This document shows positions 36,601 to 46,141 of a DNA stretch of 64,000 nt, one piece after another. Origin of the DNA: Bradyrhizobium sp. ISRA464 (GTDB taxonomy: Bacteria > Pseudomonadota > Alphaproteobacteria > Rhizobiales > Xanthobacteraceae); assembly GCF_029910095.1 (NCBI RefSeq), contig NZ_CP094526.1, forward strand, positions 2,170,001 through 2,234,000. The letters are read 5' to 3'. The translations under genes and the position numbers were made by a program. The number at the start of each line of letters is the position of its first letter. Position 1 is the stretch's first letter. The notes under the pieces were generated by a model, which saw nothing but the letters and a program-made list of their open reading frames with translations, did not search any database and was not told where the DNA came from.

Positions 36601-37395
36601 CCAGGCCTCGATCCGCGGGCGTTCGATGTCGCGATCCGCGCCAGCGACAGCGGGCAGGCGACCGACGATGCGCGGCTGAAGCAGATCGTCGAGCCGGTGC
36701 TCGCGGGCGGCGCGCTGCCGATCGCGTCAGCGCAAATTCCGTTCAATATCCGTGACGGCCGCATCCGCGTCGGCGCCACCACGCTTGCGGCCAGTGGCGC
36801 CAATGCCACCGTATCGGGAGGCTACGACATTCCGGCCGATCAGGCCGACATCCGCGCCGCGCTGGCTTCGACGCAAATCGGCACCGCCAACAGCCGTCCG
36901 GAAATCCAGTTGCTCGCGGTGGGCACGCCCGACGGACTGACGCGCAGCGTCGACATCGCGGCGTTGTCCTCCTGGCTTGCGGTGCGTGCGATCGATCGCG
37001 AGACGCGGCGGCTCGACGCAATCGAGCGCGGCGACCCGCCACCGTCACCGGATTCCGTGCCGTCGGCGATCCCGCAACCTGCCATACCTTCGCCCGATGC
37101 GCCGAATGCCAATCCGGCGGCGTTGTCCCCTGCGGATGTGCCGCTGCCCGGTCGCGATCCGCGCCGCCTGCTGGCCCCGAAGCCGAAGATCGTGGCGCCG
37201 CCGCGTCCGCCGGCCGCCACGGCGCCTGCTGTTGCGCCGCCAGCGCCGATCGCAAGCCAGTCGCAGGTCGCGCCGCTGCCGCCGCCAATCGAGGTCAAGC
37301 CGCCGCCCGGCACGGTCAAGCCGAAGCTGCGGCCGCCATTGTCGCTGACGCCACAGGTCGCCAATCCGCCGCCGCGGCCAGCGATGCAGAACTAG
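33694..37395 (+). CDS. Large AsmA-like envelope protein
   Basis: 1233 residues from a GTG after AAGGGAG. One N-terminal membrane anchor (about 4-24, TTLLGLAIAFILALVAALVG) is followed by FVDWNQFRPQFEEEATKIIGAPVRVAGDLDARLLPAPSLRLNNV, the AsmA signature. The long middle is repetitive beta-strand sequence of the AsmA/TamB type, thought to form a groove carrying lipids between membranes. The last 150 residues are rich in Pro and Ala. Most of the protein is expected in the periplasm. Role in outer membrane lipid homeostasis is inferred from the family. Confidence 0.88.
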   Translation: MQTTLLGLAIAFILALVAALVGPYFVDWNQFRPQFEEEATKIIGAPVRVAGDLDARLLPAPSLRLNNVTVGGANDLGKVRAGKLDVEFSLSSLMRGEWRATELTINGVSLDLGLDPKGRIDWPVSSGTFNLASLAIDRLNLTGRIALHDAASRSTLELSDIAFSGDVRSLAGSIRGDGNFMFGGNRYPFRVSSGPLPDGNGTRLHVGIDPGQRPLSADLDGVLTFEARAPRFEGTVALASAPSQRGRSDEPPWRIAGKVKADHSAARLDQVEVSYGAEDRALKLAGSGDVRFGAEPLLRASLSARQLDADKFVAKDASDSNAEPAHVLPTLRAVFSGLTQSPIPAQIELASEQIMLGGRPLQDVSAELQSDAKSWMVRRLEFRAPGSTRVSMSGGSAQSGTPNGFKTALDIESSDPDALMVWLQGRGDIAYRSQKPLRLRGDVSVSPAGFAIDALRAELEGGTLEGRVAVSHREATKGSKVEAQLKADQLDFDATAAFVRSLLGPQAEWPDEARLSLDVGRAISAGQEFRPLLAKIAYSPKDIVLERLKIGQADNVTLDSSGNFDRVNSTGKLAIDATAASLGRIAAMVQPFAPSLAARLGMLRADAGPVRAKLALDLGKGKGQAADRTTAQATLDLEAPQVKGRTVISATPPVAAIRGLDLNALGRSDIAAEAKFSAGEGSALLALLGLDHAIAAGAGPAQFEGTVSGAWRAPLRVKARLWGAGLDADAEGTAEPWAKDAKSNLSLRVRSADISPLLDLKSSDQTANIRLSSRVSLVGDKLTFDDLDSIVAGSRLRGHLALTLADEKSVEGELGLDQITLAPIFATAIGAAGHDATAPLGAVSTKGWRGKVTFEALRGVLPGGAELQPVSGTLRSDGQSLTFDRIKGKIGGGEATASIDARQGVNGLALNANVQLSNVDGSALRYRNLAMPKGRASMQMTLLTQGRSTSALMGALSGSGTVTLEGMSLPGLDPRAFDVAIRASDSGQATDDARLKQIVEPVLAGGALPIASAQIPFNIRDGRIRVGATTLAASGANATVSGGYDIPADQADIRAALASTQIGTANSRPEIQLLAVGTPDGLTRSVDIAALSSWLAVRAIDRETRRLDAIERGDPPPSPDSVPSAIPQPAIPSPDAPNANPAALSPADVPLPGRDPRRLLAPKPKIVAPPRPPAATAPAVAPPAPIASQSQVAPLPPPIEVKPPPGTVKPKLRPPLSLTPQVANPPPRPAMQN

Positions 37396-37636
37396 ATCGT
37401 GATGCGATTAGATTGAATCGCATCACGATCTCATCTCTTTGTTTGAGCATGGTGTCCGCGCAAACGCTCCGCGTTTGTCGCGAGGGAAAACCGCTTCGTT
37501 TGCGCTAACGCGGCCCTCCGGGTCCGGATCATGCTGTAGGTGGTTTCGGTTCTGGTTTGAATCCGACGCGAAGCGCTGGAGCTTCACGCGTTTCATCACG
37601 CGACCCGGCCTCCGCCTGGCGCGAAAACGCTCCGGC
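37396..37636. repeat. Composite of dispersed palindromes (families A and B)
   Basis: 37397-37432 is a hairpin ATCGTGATGCGATT/AATCGCATCACGAT; 37443-37535 is the reverse-orientation copy of 3545-3641; 37540-37636 has GGTTTCGGTTCTGGTTTGAATCC followed by CACGCGTTTCATCACGCGACCCGG and AAAACGCTC, in the block order of family A. Between AsmA and the convergent VOC gene. Confidence 0.75.
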
Positions 37637-37639
37637 CTA

Positions 37640-37990
37640 TCAACGGTGCTGGAGAATATTGACCAGCCGGCCGAATGGATCGCGGACGAAGAAGCGCCGC
37701 ACACCCCATGGCTCGTCCGCCGGCCCATAGTCGATCCTGATGCGGGCCGCCGTCACGCGACGAAGCGCCTCGTCGAGATCGTCGACCTCGATCGAGAGAT
37801 CGGGCACCGGCGTGCCGGAGCCGCCTTCGGATGCGATGCTGATTTGAGCCTGCATCGTTTCGGATGAGCCGTAGGTCGCAATCCAACCGAAATCCATCAG
37901 CGGCTCGAGCCCGAGGATATCCCGATAGAATCGTCCCGCTGCCGCCACGTCGGTGGCGGCAATGTTGGCGACGATGCGTTTGACTTTCAT
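37640..37990 (-). CDS. VOC/glyoxalase-fold protein
   Basis: 116 residues forming one vicinal-oxygen-chelate domain: RIVANIAATDVAAAGRFYRDILGLEPL at the start and FFVRDPFGRLVNILQH at the end. The family covers glyoxalases, dioxygenases and antibiotic-binding proteins. The usual metal-binding first His is not evident here (Asn9 in its place), so a binding role or altered metal site is possible. Function unknown. Confidence 0.82.
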   Translation of the reverse strand: MKVKRIVANIAATDVAAAGRFYRDILGLEPLMDFGWIATYGSSETMQAQISIASEGGSGTPVPDLSIEVDDLDEALRRVTAARIRIDYGPADEPWGVRRFFVRDPFGRLVNILQHR

Positions 37991-38066
37991 GCTGGTGTCC
38001 GCGCCGCGACAGGATCGCCTGTTTCATAACATGGCAGCGATCCAGCCGCGGAGACCAGCGAAATGA

Positions 38067-38342
38067 TCACGCCTGCTGGCGCGTATCGACCTGTTGCGGC
38101 CTGACATCGGCCGGCACGGCCGGCGTGGCGCGCGAGCGGAAATAATCCAGCACGAAGAGACGGATCGCCGAGGAAAGGTTGCCCTGCTGGCGATTGCTGT
38201 CGATCTCGCCGACCAGTTCCGACAGCGTCATGTTTCGAAGACCGGAAATCTCCTTCATGCCGTTCCAGAACGCCTCTTCGAGGCTAACGCTGGTCTTGTG
38301 TCCGGCAACGACGATCGAACGCTTGACGACGGGAGATTTCAT
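38067..38342 (-). CDS. Ribbon-helix-helix domain protein
   Basis: 91 residues. VVKRSIVVAGHKTSVSLEEAFWNGMKEISG followed by MTLSELVGEIDSNRQQGNLSSAIRLFVLDYFR is the pattern of a short RHH-like DNA-binding family common in alphaproteobacteria. It probably binds DNA as a dimer. Its ATG overlaps the stop of the upstream DUF4169 gene as ATGA. Confidence 0.83.
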   Translation of the reverse strand: MKSPVVKRSIVVAGHKTSVSLEEAFWNGMKEISGLRNMTLSELVGEIDSNRQQGNLSSAIRLFVLDYFRSRATPAVPADVRPQQVDTRQQA

Positions 38343-38527
38343 GACGCTTCTCCGCCATCGATGTGATGCTGATCGAGCAGGCGCGCACTGCGCTCGGCGA
38401 GAAACTCGTCGCGCGCGCGTTCGGCCTTGGTGCGGCCAAATAGCGCACGGTTGGCGTCGGCCTGCTTTGCTGCTTGTTCGCGCTCGTTGCGCTTCCTGAA
38501 TCGTTTCAAGTTGACCACGTCGCCCAT
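38339..38527 (-). CDS. DUF4169 small basic protein
   Basis: 62 residues, MGDVVNLKRFRKRNEREQ at the start and then a long charged helix (Lys, Arg, Glu, Ala). This matches the DUF4169 pattern; function unknown. Start at 38527 is chosen from the family-like N-terminus; an ATG four codons upstream (38539) with GAAGGG before it is an alternative. Translationally coupled to the RHH gene. Confidence 0.75.
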   Translation of the reverse strand: MGDVVNLKRFRKRNEREQAAKQADANRALFGRTKAERARDEFLAERSARLLDQHHIDGGEAS

Positions 38528-38807
38528 GCTCGTCCTCATCGTCCCTTCATCCGAATTGGTGATGCATCGTGACGAAAGCAAGAGTGGTCGCGCTGTGCGC
38601 CTGGCTCGATATCCATCCAGAATCCCCGTTTTGATGCTTCGTGATAGCACCAAAGAATCGGTTTCGCTCTGCGAAAACTTGACGTCTGTCTGCTGTACCA
38701 TGCGTCAGCGCAGAGCTGATAGATCACCCGCCTTAGTCTTTAGGCGTTATGATTCATAATTATATCACGCGCGCCGACCGTAATTCCCCGGGCTCATCGC
38801 CGCCCAC
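38528..38807. other. Intergenic region, fumC to DUF4169
   Basis: 280 bp. An AT-rich island around 38745-38765 (GATTCATAATTATATCA) is the likeliest promoter site for the DUF4169-RHH pair. No gene is supported; an open minus frame from 38701 only extends the DUF4169 gene backwards. Confidence 0.4.
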
Positions 38808-40223
<1,416 letters not shown>

Positions 40224-40400
40224 GGATGCTTTCCGTTACGTCGTCAGCGCATAAGCCGGCAGTCGGCGCCGGCTTTCGCGCGCGATGACGCGAAGCATCG
40301 GCGCGAGGTCATGCTCATGCTGAAGATAATCCGTGATGACGATCCGTCATCCCGGTCTTCGCAAGCATCCTACAAGGTCGAGGATCGGTCTGTGTCTAGA

Positions 40401-40931
40401 TTATTTCTTGCGGAAACGATCGAGCCGCACCACCTCGGCGCCTTCGCTGGGCTTCGTCGGCTCTTCCTCGGTCTCGGCCGCATTGGTGTCGGCCGCTACG
40501 CGGGCAGGTTGTGCAGGAACGGGGCTCACCGGCGGCGCGGCCGGCAGCTGGGATGGAGCGGCTTCGGCCACCGCATCCGAGGCGTCGAACTGCAGGTCGA
40601 ACGGCGCGGACGGATCGAGGAAGCGTGTCACGGCGGCGAAGGGCACGGTCAGCCGCTCGGGGATTCCGCCGAACGACAGGCCGACCTCGAACCGATCCTC
40701 CGTCACCACCAGGTCCCAGAACTGGTGCTGCAGGATGATGGTCATCTCCTCCGGATATTGCGCGAGCAGCCGCGGCGAGAGCTTCACCCCGGCGGCGGTC
40801 GACAGGAAGGTGATGTAGAAATGGTGCTCGCCCGGCAGGCCATGTTCGGCGGCGTCGGCCAGGACCTGGCGCAGCACCCCGCGCAGCGCATCCCGCGCCA
40901 GCACGTCATATCGGATGTGATCGGTCGCCAT
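40401..40931 (-). CDS. sspB: SspB-type ClpXP adaptor
   Basis: 176 residues from the ATG at 40931. The folded domain (about 1-110) includes ALRGVLRQVLADAAEHGLPGEHHFYITFLSTAAGVKLS and MTIILQHQFWDLVV, the alphaproteobacterial SspB pattern. A Pro/Ala/Glu-rich linker follows, ending VVRLDRFRKK, which resembles the ClpX-binding tail. SspB tethers ssrA-tagged proteins to ClpXP. Its neighbour, the tmRNA gene about 150 bp away, encodes that tag. Confidence 0.92.
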   Translation of the reverse strand: MATDHIRYDVLARDALRGVLRQVLADAAEHGLPGEHHFYITFLSTAAGVKLSPRLLAQYPEEMTIILQHQFWDLVVTEDRFEVGLSFGGIPERLTVPFAAVTRFLDPSAPFDLQFDASDAVAEAAPSQLPAAPPVSPVPAQPARVAADTNAAETEEEPTKPSEGAEVVRLDRFRKK

Positions 40932-41079
40932 GGTAATCCTGTCGCTTTCGAAAATCGCCGCTCTCAAGGGGAGTGGAGCCGTCCGACTCGCCCTCTTGGG
41001 GCCATGCTACCCCGCCGGGAGCCGGAAATCAGCAGGGGGCAGTTTGGAAATGCGCGCAGGTGCGCGCGGCCAAAGATGA

Positions 41080-41398
41080 AGTGGAGGCTTCTGTTGCCAG
41101 GTGCCTCCGGACCCCGCCTAGCGGAGCTTAACCCACTAGGACTTTAAGATGGTCTTTCAAACTGCGTTACGCAGCCTGAGCAACCGGAGCAAAGTTGTCG
41201 TTGGCAACTATTGCAATGGCCCGATGTCGGCGGAACCATACCGAGAAAAAACACGCCCTTTACGCCCTCGTCGATCCTATTTCGCCCCCGCCAAAAGCCA
41301 CCTCGTGATGGATTCTGGTGGAGGCGCCGGGTACCGCCCCCGGGTCCGAATGGTTTATTGCGACGGTCATTTATTTCCATAGCCGGCGAACCGGCACC
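41080..41398 (-). ncRNA. ssrA: tmRNA, circularly permuted two-piece type
   Basis: Read on the minus strand, the acceptor piece comes first and ends GCGCCTCCACCA (CCA at 41318-41316); a spacer of about 26 nt follows; the coding piece starts GGGGGCG (41289-41283) then AAATAGGATCGACG. The two ends pair in seven positions, G1-C72 to G7-C66, with G3-U70, the alanine identity pair. The tag frame (41205-41167) encodes ANDNFAPVAQAA then TAA. CTCCGC/GCGGGG and GGAGGC/GCCTCC stems close the 3' part. The outer limits are approximate; a TATATT at 41407-41402 is a candidate -10. It rescues stalled ribosomes and tags the product for ClpXP, with SspB encoded next door. Confidence 0.95.
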
Positions 41399-41511
41399 CC
41401 CAATATAGGCGGCGAGGGCGGAGAAAAACAGAGCCGATTCGGGCCTTTCAGGTGTGAAAACCGGTCAGATTGGGGTTGGCCGGCGCCCGGACGCTGTTTT
41501 AGGTTTTGTCC

Positions 41512-42114
41512 ATGCCTCCGGATTCCTCTCCGGTTGCCGCCCCGGCGCCGGACGCCCCTCTGCCATGTCAGCCCAGCCTGCTCGAGCTGTTCCTTGCTTT
41601 TGCCAAGATGTCGCTCGCCGGCTTTGGCGGGGTGCTGGTCTGGGCCCGCCGGGGCATCGTCGAGCAGCACCGCTGGATGACGGCGGAGGAGTTCAACGAG
41701 ACCTTCGCGCTGTGCCATTTCCTACCCGGTCCGAACATCGTCAATCTGTCGGTGGTGTTCGGCTCACGGTTTCGCGGCATCGCGGGCGGGCTCGCCGCCT
41801 TCGCCGGCCTGGTCGGCCCGCCGCTCGTGATCGCGACCGTCCTCGCCGCACTTTATGCGCGCTACGGCGAGATCGATGCGCTGCGCCGCACGCTGGCCGG
41901 CGTGTCCTGCGCGGCAGTCGGCCTTCTGTTCGCCGTCGTCTTCAAGATGATGATGCCGCTGCTCAAGCGGCGCGACGTCGTCGGCCTCGTCGTCATGACC
42001 GCGGTGTTCGCTGCGATCGGGCTGGTTCGATGGCCGCTGCAGAGCGTGCTGCTGGTCGCGATTCCGCTCAGCCTTGCGATCACGATCTTGACACGCCGCG
42101 AGGTGAAGGCATGA
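41512..42114 (+). CDS. chrA: ChrA-family transporter, N-terminal half
   Basis: 200 residues with the CHR domain: LFLAFAKMSLAGFGGVLVWARRGIVE, then FLPGPNIVNLSVVFGSRFRGIAGGLAAFAGLVGPP. About five or six helices. ChrA expels chromate or moves related anions; here the protein is split into two single-domain genes that probably form a heterodimer. ATG at 41512 is used in place of the TTG two codons earlier. Its stop overlaps the next start as ATGA. Confidence 0.85.
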   Translation: MPPDSSPVAAPAPDAPLPCQPSLLELFLAFAKMSLAGFGGVLVWARRGIVEQHRWMTAEEFNETFALCHFLPGPNIVNLSVVFGSRFRGIAGGLAAFAGLVGPPLVIATVLAALYARYGEIDALRRTLAGVSCAAVGLLFAVVFKMMMPLLKRRDVVGLVVMTAVFAAIGLVRWPLQSVLLVAIPLSLAITILTRREVKA

Positions 42115-42644
42115 GCGCAGATCCCAATCCGACCGCAACGCTGGTCTGGACCTTCGGCCTGATGTCGCTGTTTGCGGTGGGCGGCGCCAATTCGGCAATT
42201 CCGGAAATGCACCGTGTCGCGGTCGACGTGCATCACTGGATGACCGACAAGCAGTTCGCCGATGTCTTCGCGATCTCGCAATTGTCGCCGGGACCGAACG
42301 TGCTGATCGTGACGCTGATAGGCTATTCTGTCGCAGGGGTCGCCGGAGCATTAGCCGCCACCGTTGCGATGTGCGGACCGACCGCACTGCTTGCCTATTA
42401 TGTGAGCCGTTTCCTCGAACGATCGCGTCATTCGAGCTGGCCCGCGATCCTGCAGGCGGCGTTGGTTCCGCTGTCGATCGGGCTGATGGCGGCGAGCGGA
42501 CTGATCGTGGCGCAGACATCAGACCAAAGTTGGATCGCTGCCCTGATCACGATTGTCGCAGCTACGCTTGCCTTCGCGACACGGATCAATCCGCTCTGGA
42601 TATTGCTTGCCGGCGGCATTTTTGGTTTTGCTGGCGTTGTCTGA
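42111..42644 (+). CDS. chrA: ChrA-family transporter, C-terminal half
   Basis: 177 residues, second CHR domain: LVWTFGLMSLFAVGGANSAIPEMHRVAV and ISQLSPGPNVLIVTLIGYSVAGVAG, mirroring the first gene's FLPGPN motif. Overlaps it by four bases. The two short CHR proteins are expected to insert in opposite orientations and pair. Chromate specificity is by family only. Confidence 0.85.
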   Translation: MSADPNPTATLVWTFGLMSLFAVGGANSAIPEMHRVAVDVHHWMTDKQFADVFAISQLSPGPNVLIVTLIGYSVAGVAGALAATVAMCGPTALLAYYVSRFLERSRHSSWPAILQAALVPLSIGLMAASGLIVAQTSDQSWIAALITIVAATLAFATRINPLWILLAGGIFGFAGVV

Positions 42645-42730
42645 TGAAAATCGCTAGCAAGGCGTCGGGGTCAGCAACACAAGCCATCCAATCAGATCGG
42701 GCGGGAAAACCCTGCCGGGGGAGCGAAATC

Positions 42731-43231
42731 ATGAGTGACACGCCGAGCCAGGCGCCAGTCAAATCCATCTTGCCGAAATGGGTGCGTGGACCGCAGGACT
42801 TTGTCGGCGGCATCGCCCTGTTGGCGCTCGCCGTGTTTGCGCTGTGGGCGTCCAGCGATCTGCAGGGCATGCATGGCTTCTCGTTCGGCGCAGGCACCGC
42901 GCCGCGCATCTTCGCGGTGCTGCTGTTGCTGCTTGGGGCCGGCGTTGCGGTGATGGGAATCCTCAAGGATGGTCCGGCCATCGCAGCCTATTCCTGGCGC
43001 GGCCCGCTGTTCGTGGCGCTGTCGATCCTGTTCTTCGCCATGGCGATCAGGCCGCTCGGGCTCGTCGTCTCCGCCTTCTCGAGCTTCCTGATCGCGGCGC
43101 TCGGCTCGCATGAGACGAAGTGGCTCGAGGCCATTATCGTCGGCGCGTGCCTGACGCTCGGCTGCGCGCTCCTTTTCCCTTACGTGCTGGGACTGCCGAT
43201 GCCGATGTTCCCGCGCTTCCTGATCCAGTGA
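42731..43231 (+). CDS. tctB: TctB-like small membrane subunit
   Basis: 166 residues, four hydrophobic segments (about 28-45, 57-77, 91-120, 135-155), as in TctB of the tripartite tricarboxylate transporters. It assists TctA at the inner membrane. It is 7 bp from the tctA start, so the two are co-translated. ATG at 42731. Confidence 0.87.
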   Translation: MSDTPSQAPVKSILPKWVRGPQDFVGGIALLALAVFALWASSDLQGMHGFSFGAGTAPRIFAVLLLLLGAGVAVMGILKDGPAIAAYSWRGPLFVALSILFFAMAIRPLGLVVSAFSSFLIAALGSHETKWLEAIIVGACLTLGCALLFPYVLGLPMPMFPRFLIQ

Positions 43232-43238
43232 GGACGTG

Positions 43239-44753
43239 ATGGAACTCTTTGCCAATCTCGCACACGGCTTCGCCGTCGCCTTCTCGCCGATCAACCTCCT
43301 GATGTGCCTGATCGGCGCGCTGGTCGGCACGCTCGTCGGCGTGCTGCCGGGCATCGGAACTATCGCGACCGTCGCGATGCTGCTGCCGATCACGTTCGGT
43401 TTGCCGCCGGTCGGCGCGCTGATCATGCTCGCCGGCATTTATTACGGCGCTCAATATGGCGGTTCGACCACCTCGATCCTGGTCAATATTCCCGGTGAAG
43501 CGACATCCGTCGTCACCGCGCTCGACGGCCATCAGATGGCCAAGCAGGGCCGCGCCGGTCCGGCGCTCGCGATCGCCGCGATCGGCTCGTTCTTTGCCGG
43601 CTGCGTTGCCACGGTGCTGATCGCGGTGTTGGGCGCGCCGCTGACCAAGCTCGCGCTGGCGTTCGGTCCGGCCGAATATTTCTCGCTGATGGTGCTCGGC
43701 CTGATCTTCGCGGTTGTGCTCGCCAAGGGCTCTGTGCTGAAGGCGATTGCCATGATTGTGTTCGGTCTGCTGCTTTCGATGGTGGGATCCGACATCGAGA
43801 CCGGCGCCTCGCGGATGGCGTTCAACATTCCCGAGCTTGCCGACGGTCTCGGCTTCGCCACGGTGGCGATGGGCGTGTTCGGCTTCGCGGAGATCATCCG
43901 CAATCTCGACCATGGCGCCGAGATGAACCGCAATCTGGTGCAGCAGAAGATCACCGGGTTGATGCCGACGCGAAAGGACATTTCGGATTCCACGCCTGCA
44001 ATCCTCCGCGGCACCGTGCTCGGGTCGATCCTCGGCATTCTGCCGGGCGGCGGCGCCGTGATCGCCTCGTTCGCAGCCTATACGCTGGAGAAGAAGCTTG
44101 CGAAGAATCCGTTACGCTTCGGTCGCGGCGCGATCGAGGGCGTGGCGGCGCCGGAGAGCGCCAACAATGCCGCGGCGCAGACCTCGTTCATCCCGCTGCT
44201 CACGCTCGGCATTCCGCCGAATGCGGTGATGGCGCTGATGGTCGGCGCGATGACCATTCATGGCATCGTGCCGGGCCCGCAGGTGATGCAGAAGCAGCCC
44301 GATCTGGTCTGGGGCATGATAGCCTCGATGTGGATCGGCAATCTGATGCTGATCATCATCAACCTGCCGCTGGTCGGCATCTGGGTCCGCCTGCTGCGCG
44401 TGCCGTATCGGCTGATGTTCCCGTCGATCGTGATCTTCTGCTCGATCGGCATCTATTCCGTGAACAACGCGCCGGTCGACGTCATTCTGGCAGGCGTGTT
44501 CGGCCTGGTGGGCTACTGGCTGATCAAGCACGATTTCGAGCCGGCGCCGCTTCTGCTCGGCATGGTGCTCGGGCCGCTGATGGAGGAGAACCTGCGCCGC
44601 GCACTGCTGATCTCGCGCGGCGACTGGAGCGTATTCGTCTCGCGGCCGCTGTCGGCGGTGCTGCTCGCGATCGCAGGCGGTCTCCTGGTGCTCGCGGTGC
44701 TGCCGACGCTGCGCGCCAAGCGCGACGAGGTGTTCGTGGAATCGGAGAGCTGA
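43239..44753 (+). CDS. tctA: TctA-like main permease
   Basis: 504 residues, about twelve helices. Characteristic PGIGTIATVAMLLPITF (about 35-51), YYGAQYGGSTTSILVNIPGE (about 68-87) and, in the second half, ILPGGGAVIASFAAYTLEKK and PESANNAAAQTSFIPLLTLGIPPN. It imports a carboxylate driven by an ion gradient, fed by the periplasmic TctC-type protein encoded downstream. The substrate cannot be read from the sequence. ATG at 43239 preferred to GTG at 43236. Confidence 0.94.
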   Translation: MELFANLAHGFAVAFSPINLLMCLIGALVGTLVGVLPGIGTIATVAMLLPITFGLPPVGALIMLAGIYYGAQYGGSTTSILVNIPGEATSVVTALDGHQMAKQGRAGPALAIAAIGSFFAGCVATVLIAVLGAPLTKLALAFGPAEYFSLMVLGLIFAVVLAKGSVLKAIAMIVFGLLLSMVGSDIETGASRMAFNIPELADGLGFATVAMGVFGFAEIIRNLDHGAEMNRNLVQQKITGLMPTRKDISDSTPAILRGTVLGSILGILPGGGAVIASFAAYTLEKKLAKNPLRFGRGAIEGVAAPESANNAAAQTSFIPLLTLGIPPNAVMALMVGAMTIHGIVPGPQVMQKQPDLVWGMIASMWIGNLMLIIINLPLVGIWVRLLRVPYRLMFPSIVIFCSIGIYSVNNAPVDVILAGVFGLVGYWLIKHDFEPAPLLLGMVLGPLMEENLRRALLISRGDWSVFVSRPLSAVLLAIAGGLLVLAVLPTLRAKRDEVFVESES

Positions 44754-44825
44754 TCGCAGGTCGGCCTGCGTCGGCGCGCCGCAGGCGGAAGTCGAGTAGA
44801 CTTTCGCTGCAGCTTTATGAAATGG

Positions 44826-44853
44826 AAATGCCGGCCCGATTGGGCCGGCATTT
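44826..44853 (+). terminator. Strong hairpin between tctA and tctC
   Basis: Perfect 12-bp stem AAATGCCGGCCC / GGGCCGGCATTT with a GATT loop, followed by TTGTTG. It sits 72 bp past the tctA stop and 33 bp before the tctC start. Confidence 0.85.
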
Positions 44854-44885
44854 TTGTTGCTTGGACGTTCCAAGGGGGATTCGAG

Positions 44886-45866
44886 ATGATGTCCATTCGC
44901 TCGCTCGCGGGCGCATGCCTTGCCGCGTTCGCCTCGCTATGCGTGGTCGCCGCGCCCGCCTCGGCGCAGAATTACCCGACGCGCACCATCACCATGATCG
45001 TGCCCTTCGCGGCCGGCGGTCCGACCGACGTCATCTCGCGCATCGTCACCGCCAACATGGCGCAGACGCTGGGACAGAGCATCGTCATCGAGAACGTCGT
45101 CGGCGCCGGCGGCACCACGGCCACGACACGCGCCGCGCGCGCCGCCAATGACGGCTACACGCTGATCACCGGTCACATGGGCACGCACGCCGCCTCGGTG
45201 CCGCTCTATCCGAAACTCGCCTATCATCCGGAAAAGGATTTCGAGCCGGTCGCGCTGCTTGCCGGCACGCCGATCCTGATCCTTGCGCGCAAGGATTTTC
45301 CGCCGAAGGACCTCAAGGAATTCGTGGCTTACGTGAAGGCCAATGCCGAGAAGATCAACGCCGCACATGCCGGCGTCGGCTCGGTCTCGCACGCGTCGTG
45401 CGAACTGCTGAACTCGATCCTCGACGTTAAGCCGGTCGGAGTTCCCTTCAACGGCACCGGGCCGGCGATGAACGCGCTGGTGGCGGGCCAAGTCGACTAC
45501 ATGTGCGACCAGATCGTCAACGCGGTGCCGCAGATCAATGCCGGCACCATCAAGGCCTATGCGATCGCCACGCCCGAGCGCAACCCGTCGCTGCCTAACG
45601 TGCCGACCACGGCCGAAGCCGGTCTGCCGGCCTACCAGGCCCAGGCATGGAACGCGATCTTCGCGCCGAAGGGGACGCCGCCGTCCGTCATCGCCACGCT
45701 GAGCGCGGCGGCCACCAAGGCGCTCGACGACGAGGCGGTCCGCAAGCGCCTGCTCGAGCTCGGCAGCGTGATCCCGGCACCCGCCAACCGCACGCCGGAG
45801 GCGCTGGCAACCCTGGTAAAGAGCGAGATCGCGAAGTGGACGCCGGTCCTCAAGCCGGCAACTTAA
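44886..45866 (+). CDS. tctC: TctC/Bug-type periplasmic binding protein
   Basis: 326 residues. Signal peptide about 1-27 (ending PASAQ), then NYPTRTITMIVPFAAGGPTDVISRIVT, the start of the Bug family. AGVGSVSHASCELL and GVPFNGTGPAMNALVAGQVDYMCD contact the ligand loop. It binds a carboxylate or related small molecule and passes it to TctAB. AAGGGGG precedes the ATG at 44886. A terminator-like hairpin separates it from tctA, so its expression may exceed or differ from the permease's. Confidence 0.9.
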   Translation: MMSIRSLAGACLAAFASLCVVAAPASAQNYPTRTITMIVPFAAGGPTDVISRIVTANMAQTLGQSIVIENVVGAGGTTATTRAARAANDGYTLITGHMGTHAASVPLYPKLAYHPEKDFEPVALLAGTPILILARKDFPPKDLKEFVAYVKANAEKINAAHAGVGSVSHASCELLNSILDVKPVGVPFNGTGPAMNALVAGQVDYMCDQIVNAVPQINAGTIKAYAIATPERNPSLPNVPTTAEAGLPAYQAQAWNAIFAPKGTPPSVIATLSAAATKALDDEAVRKRLLELGSVIPAPANRTPEALATLVKSEIAKWTPVLKPAT

Positions 45867-45891
45867 ACCAGCACAATCAAACGGATAGGGT

Positions 45892-45915
45892 GGGGCGGAA
45901 CACTGGTTCCGCCCC
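45892..45915 (+). terminator. Intrinsic terminator after tctC
   Basis: GGGGCGGAAC / GTTCCGCCCC, perfect 10 bp, 4-nt loop, followed by TTGTCGTTTG, 25 bp past the tctC stop. Confidence 0.82.
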
Positions 45916-46018
45916 TTGTCGTTTGCCGGGGAGGTGCTCATTTTTCGGGGTATAATCGGTGCAATTAGCCGAATCGGCGTGTCGATCGGCGGCCTCGGCC
46001 GCTAAATTCGCCGCTCTC

Positions 46019-46131
46019 TAGAGCCTTTCCGTTCCGATTGAATCGGAACAGGGCTCTTAGATCCTAGCTTTGACGCGTTTTCTTTACGCGAACCGGTATC
46101 CACTTCGCTTGAAAACGCTCTGAAGGGCCCG
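46019..46131. repeat. Dispersed AGAGC...GCTCT element, copy 2 (family A)
   Basis: TAGAGCCTTTCCGTTCCGATT / AATCGGAACAGGGCTCT hairpin, then TTGACGCGTTTTCTTTACGCG, AACCGGTATCCACTTCGCTTG and AAAACGCTCT. Same order and spacing as 8159-8262. It ends 10 bp before thyA. Confidence 0.8.
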
Positions 46132-46141
46132 AACAGACGCC

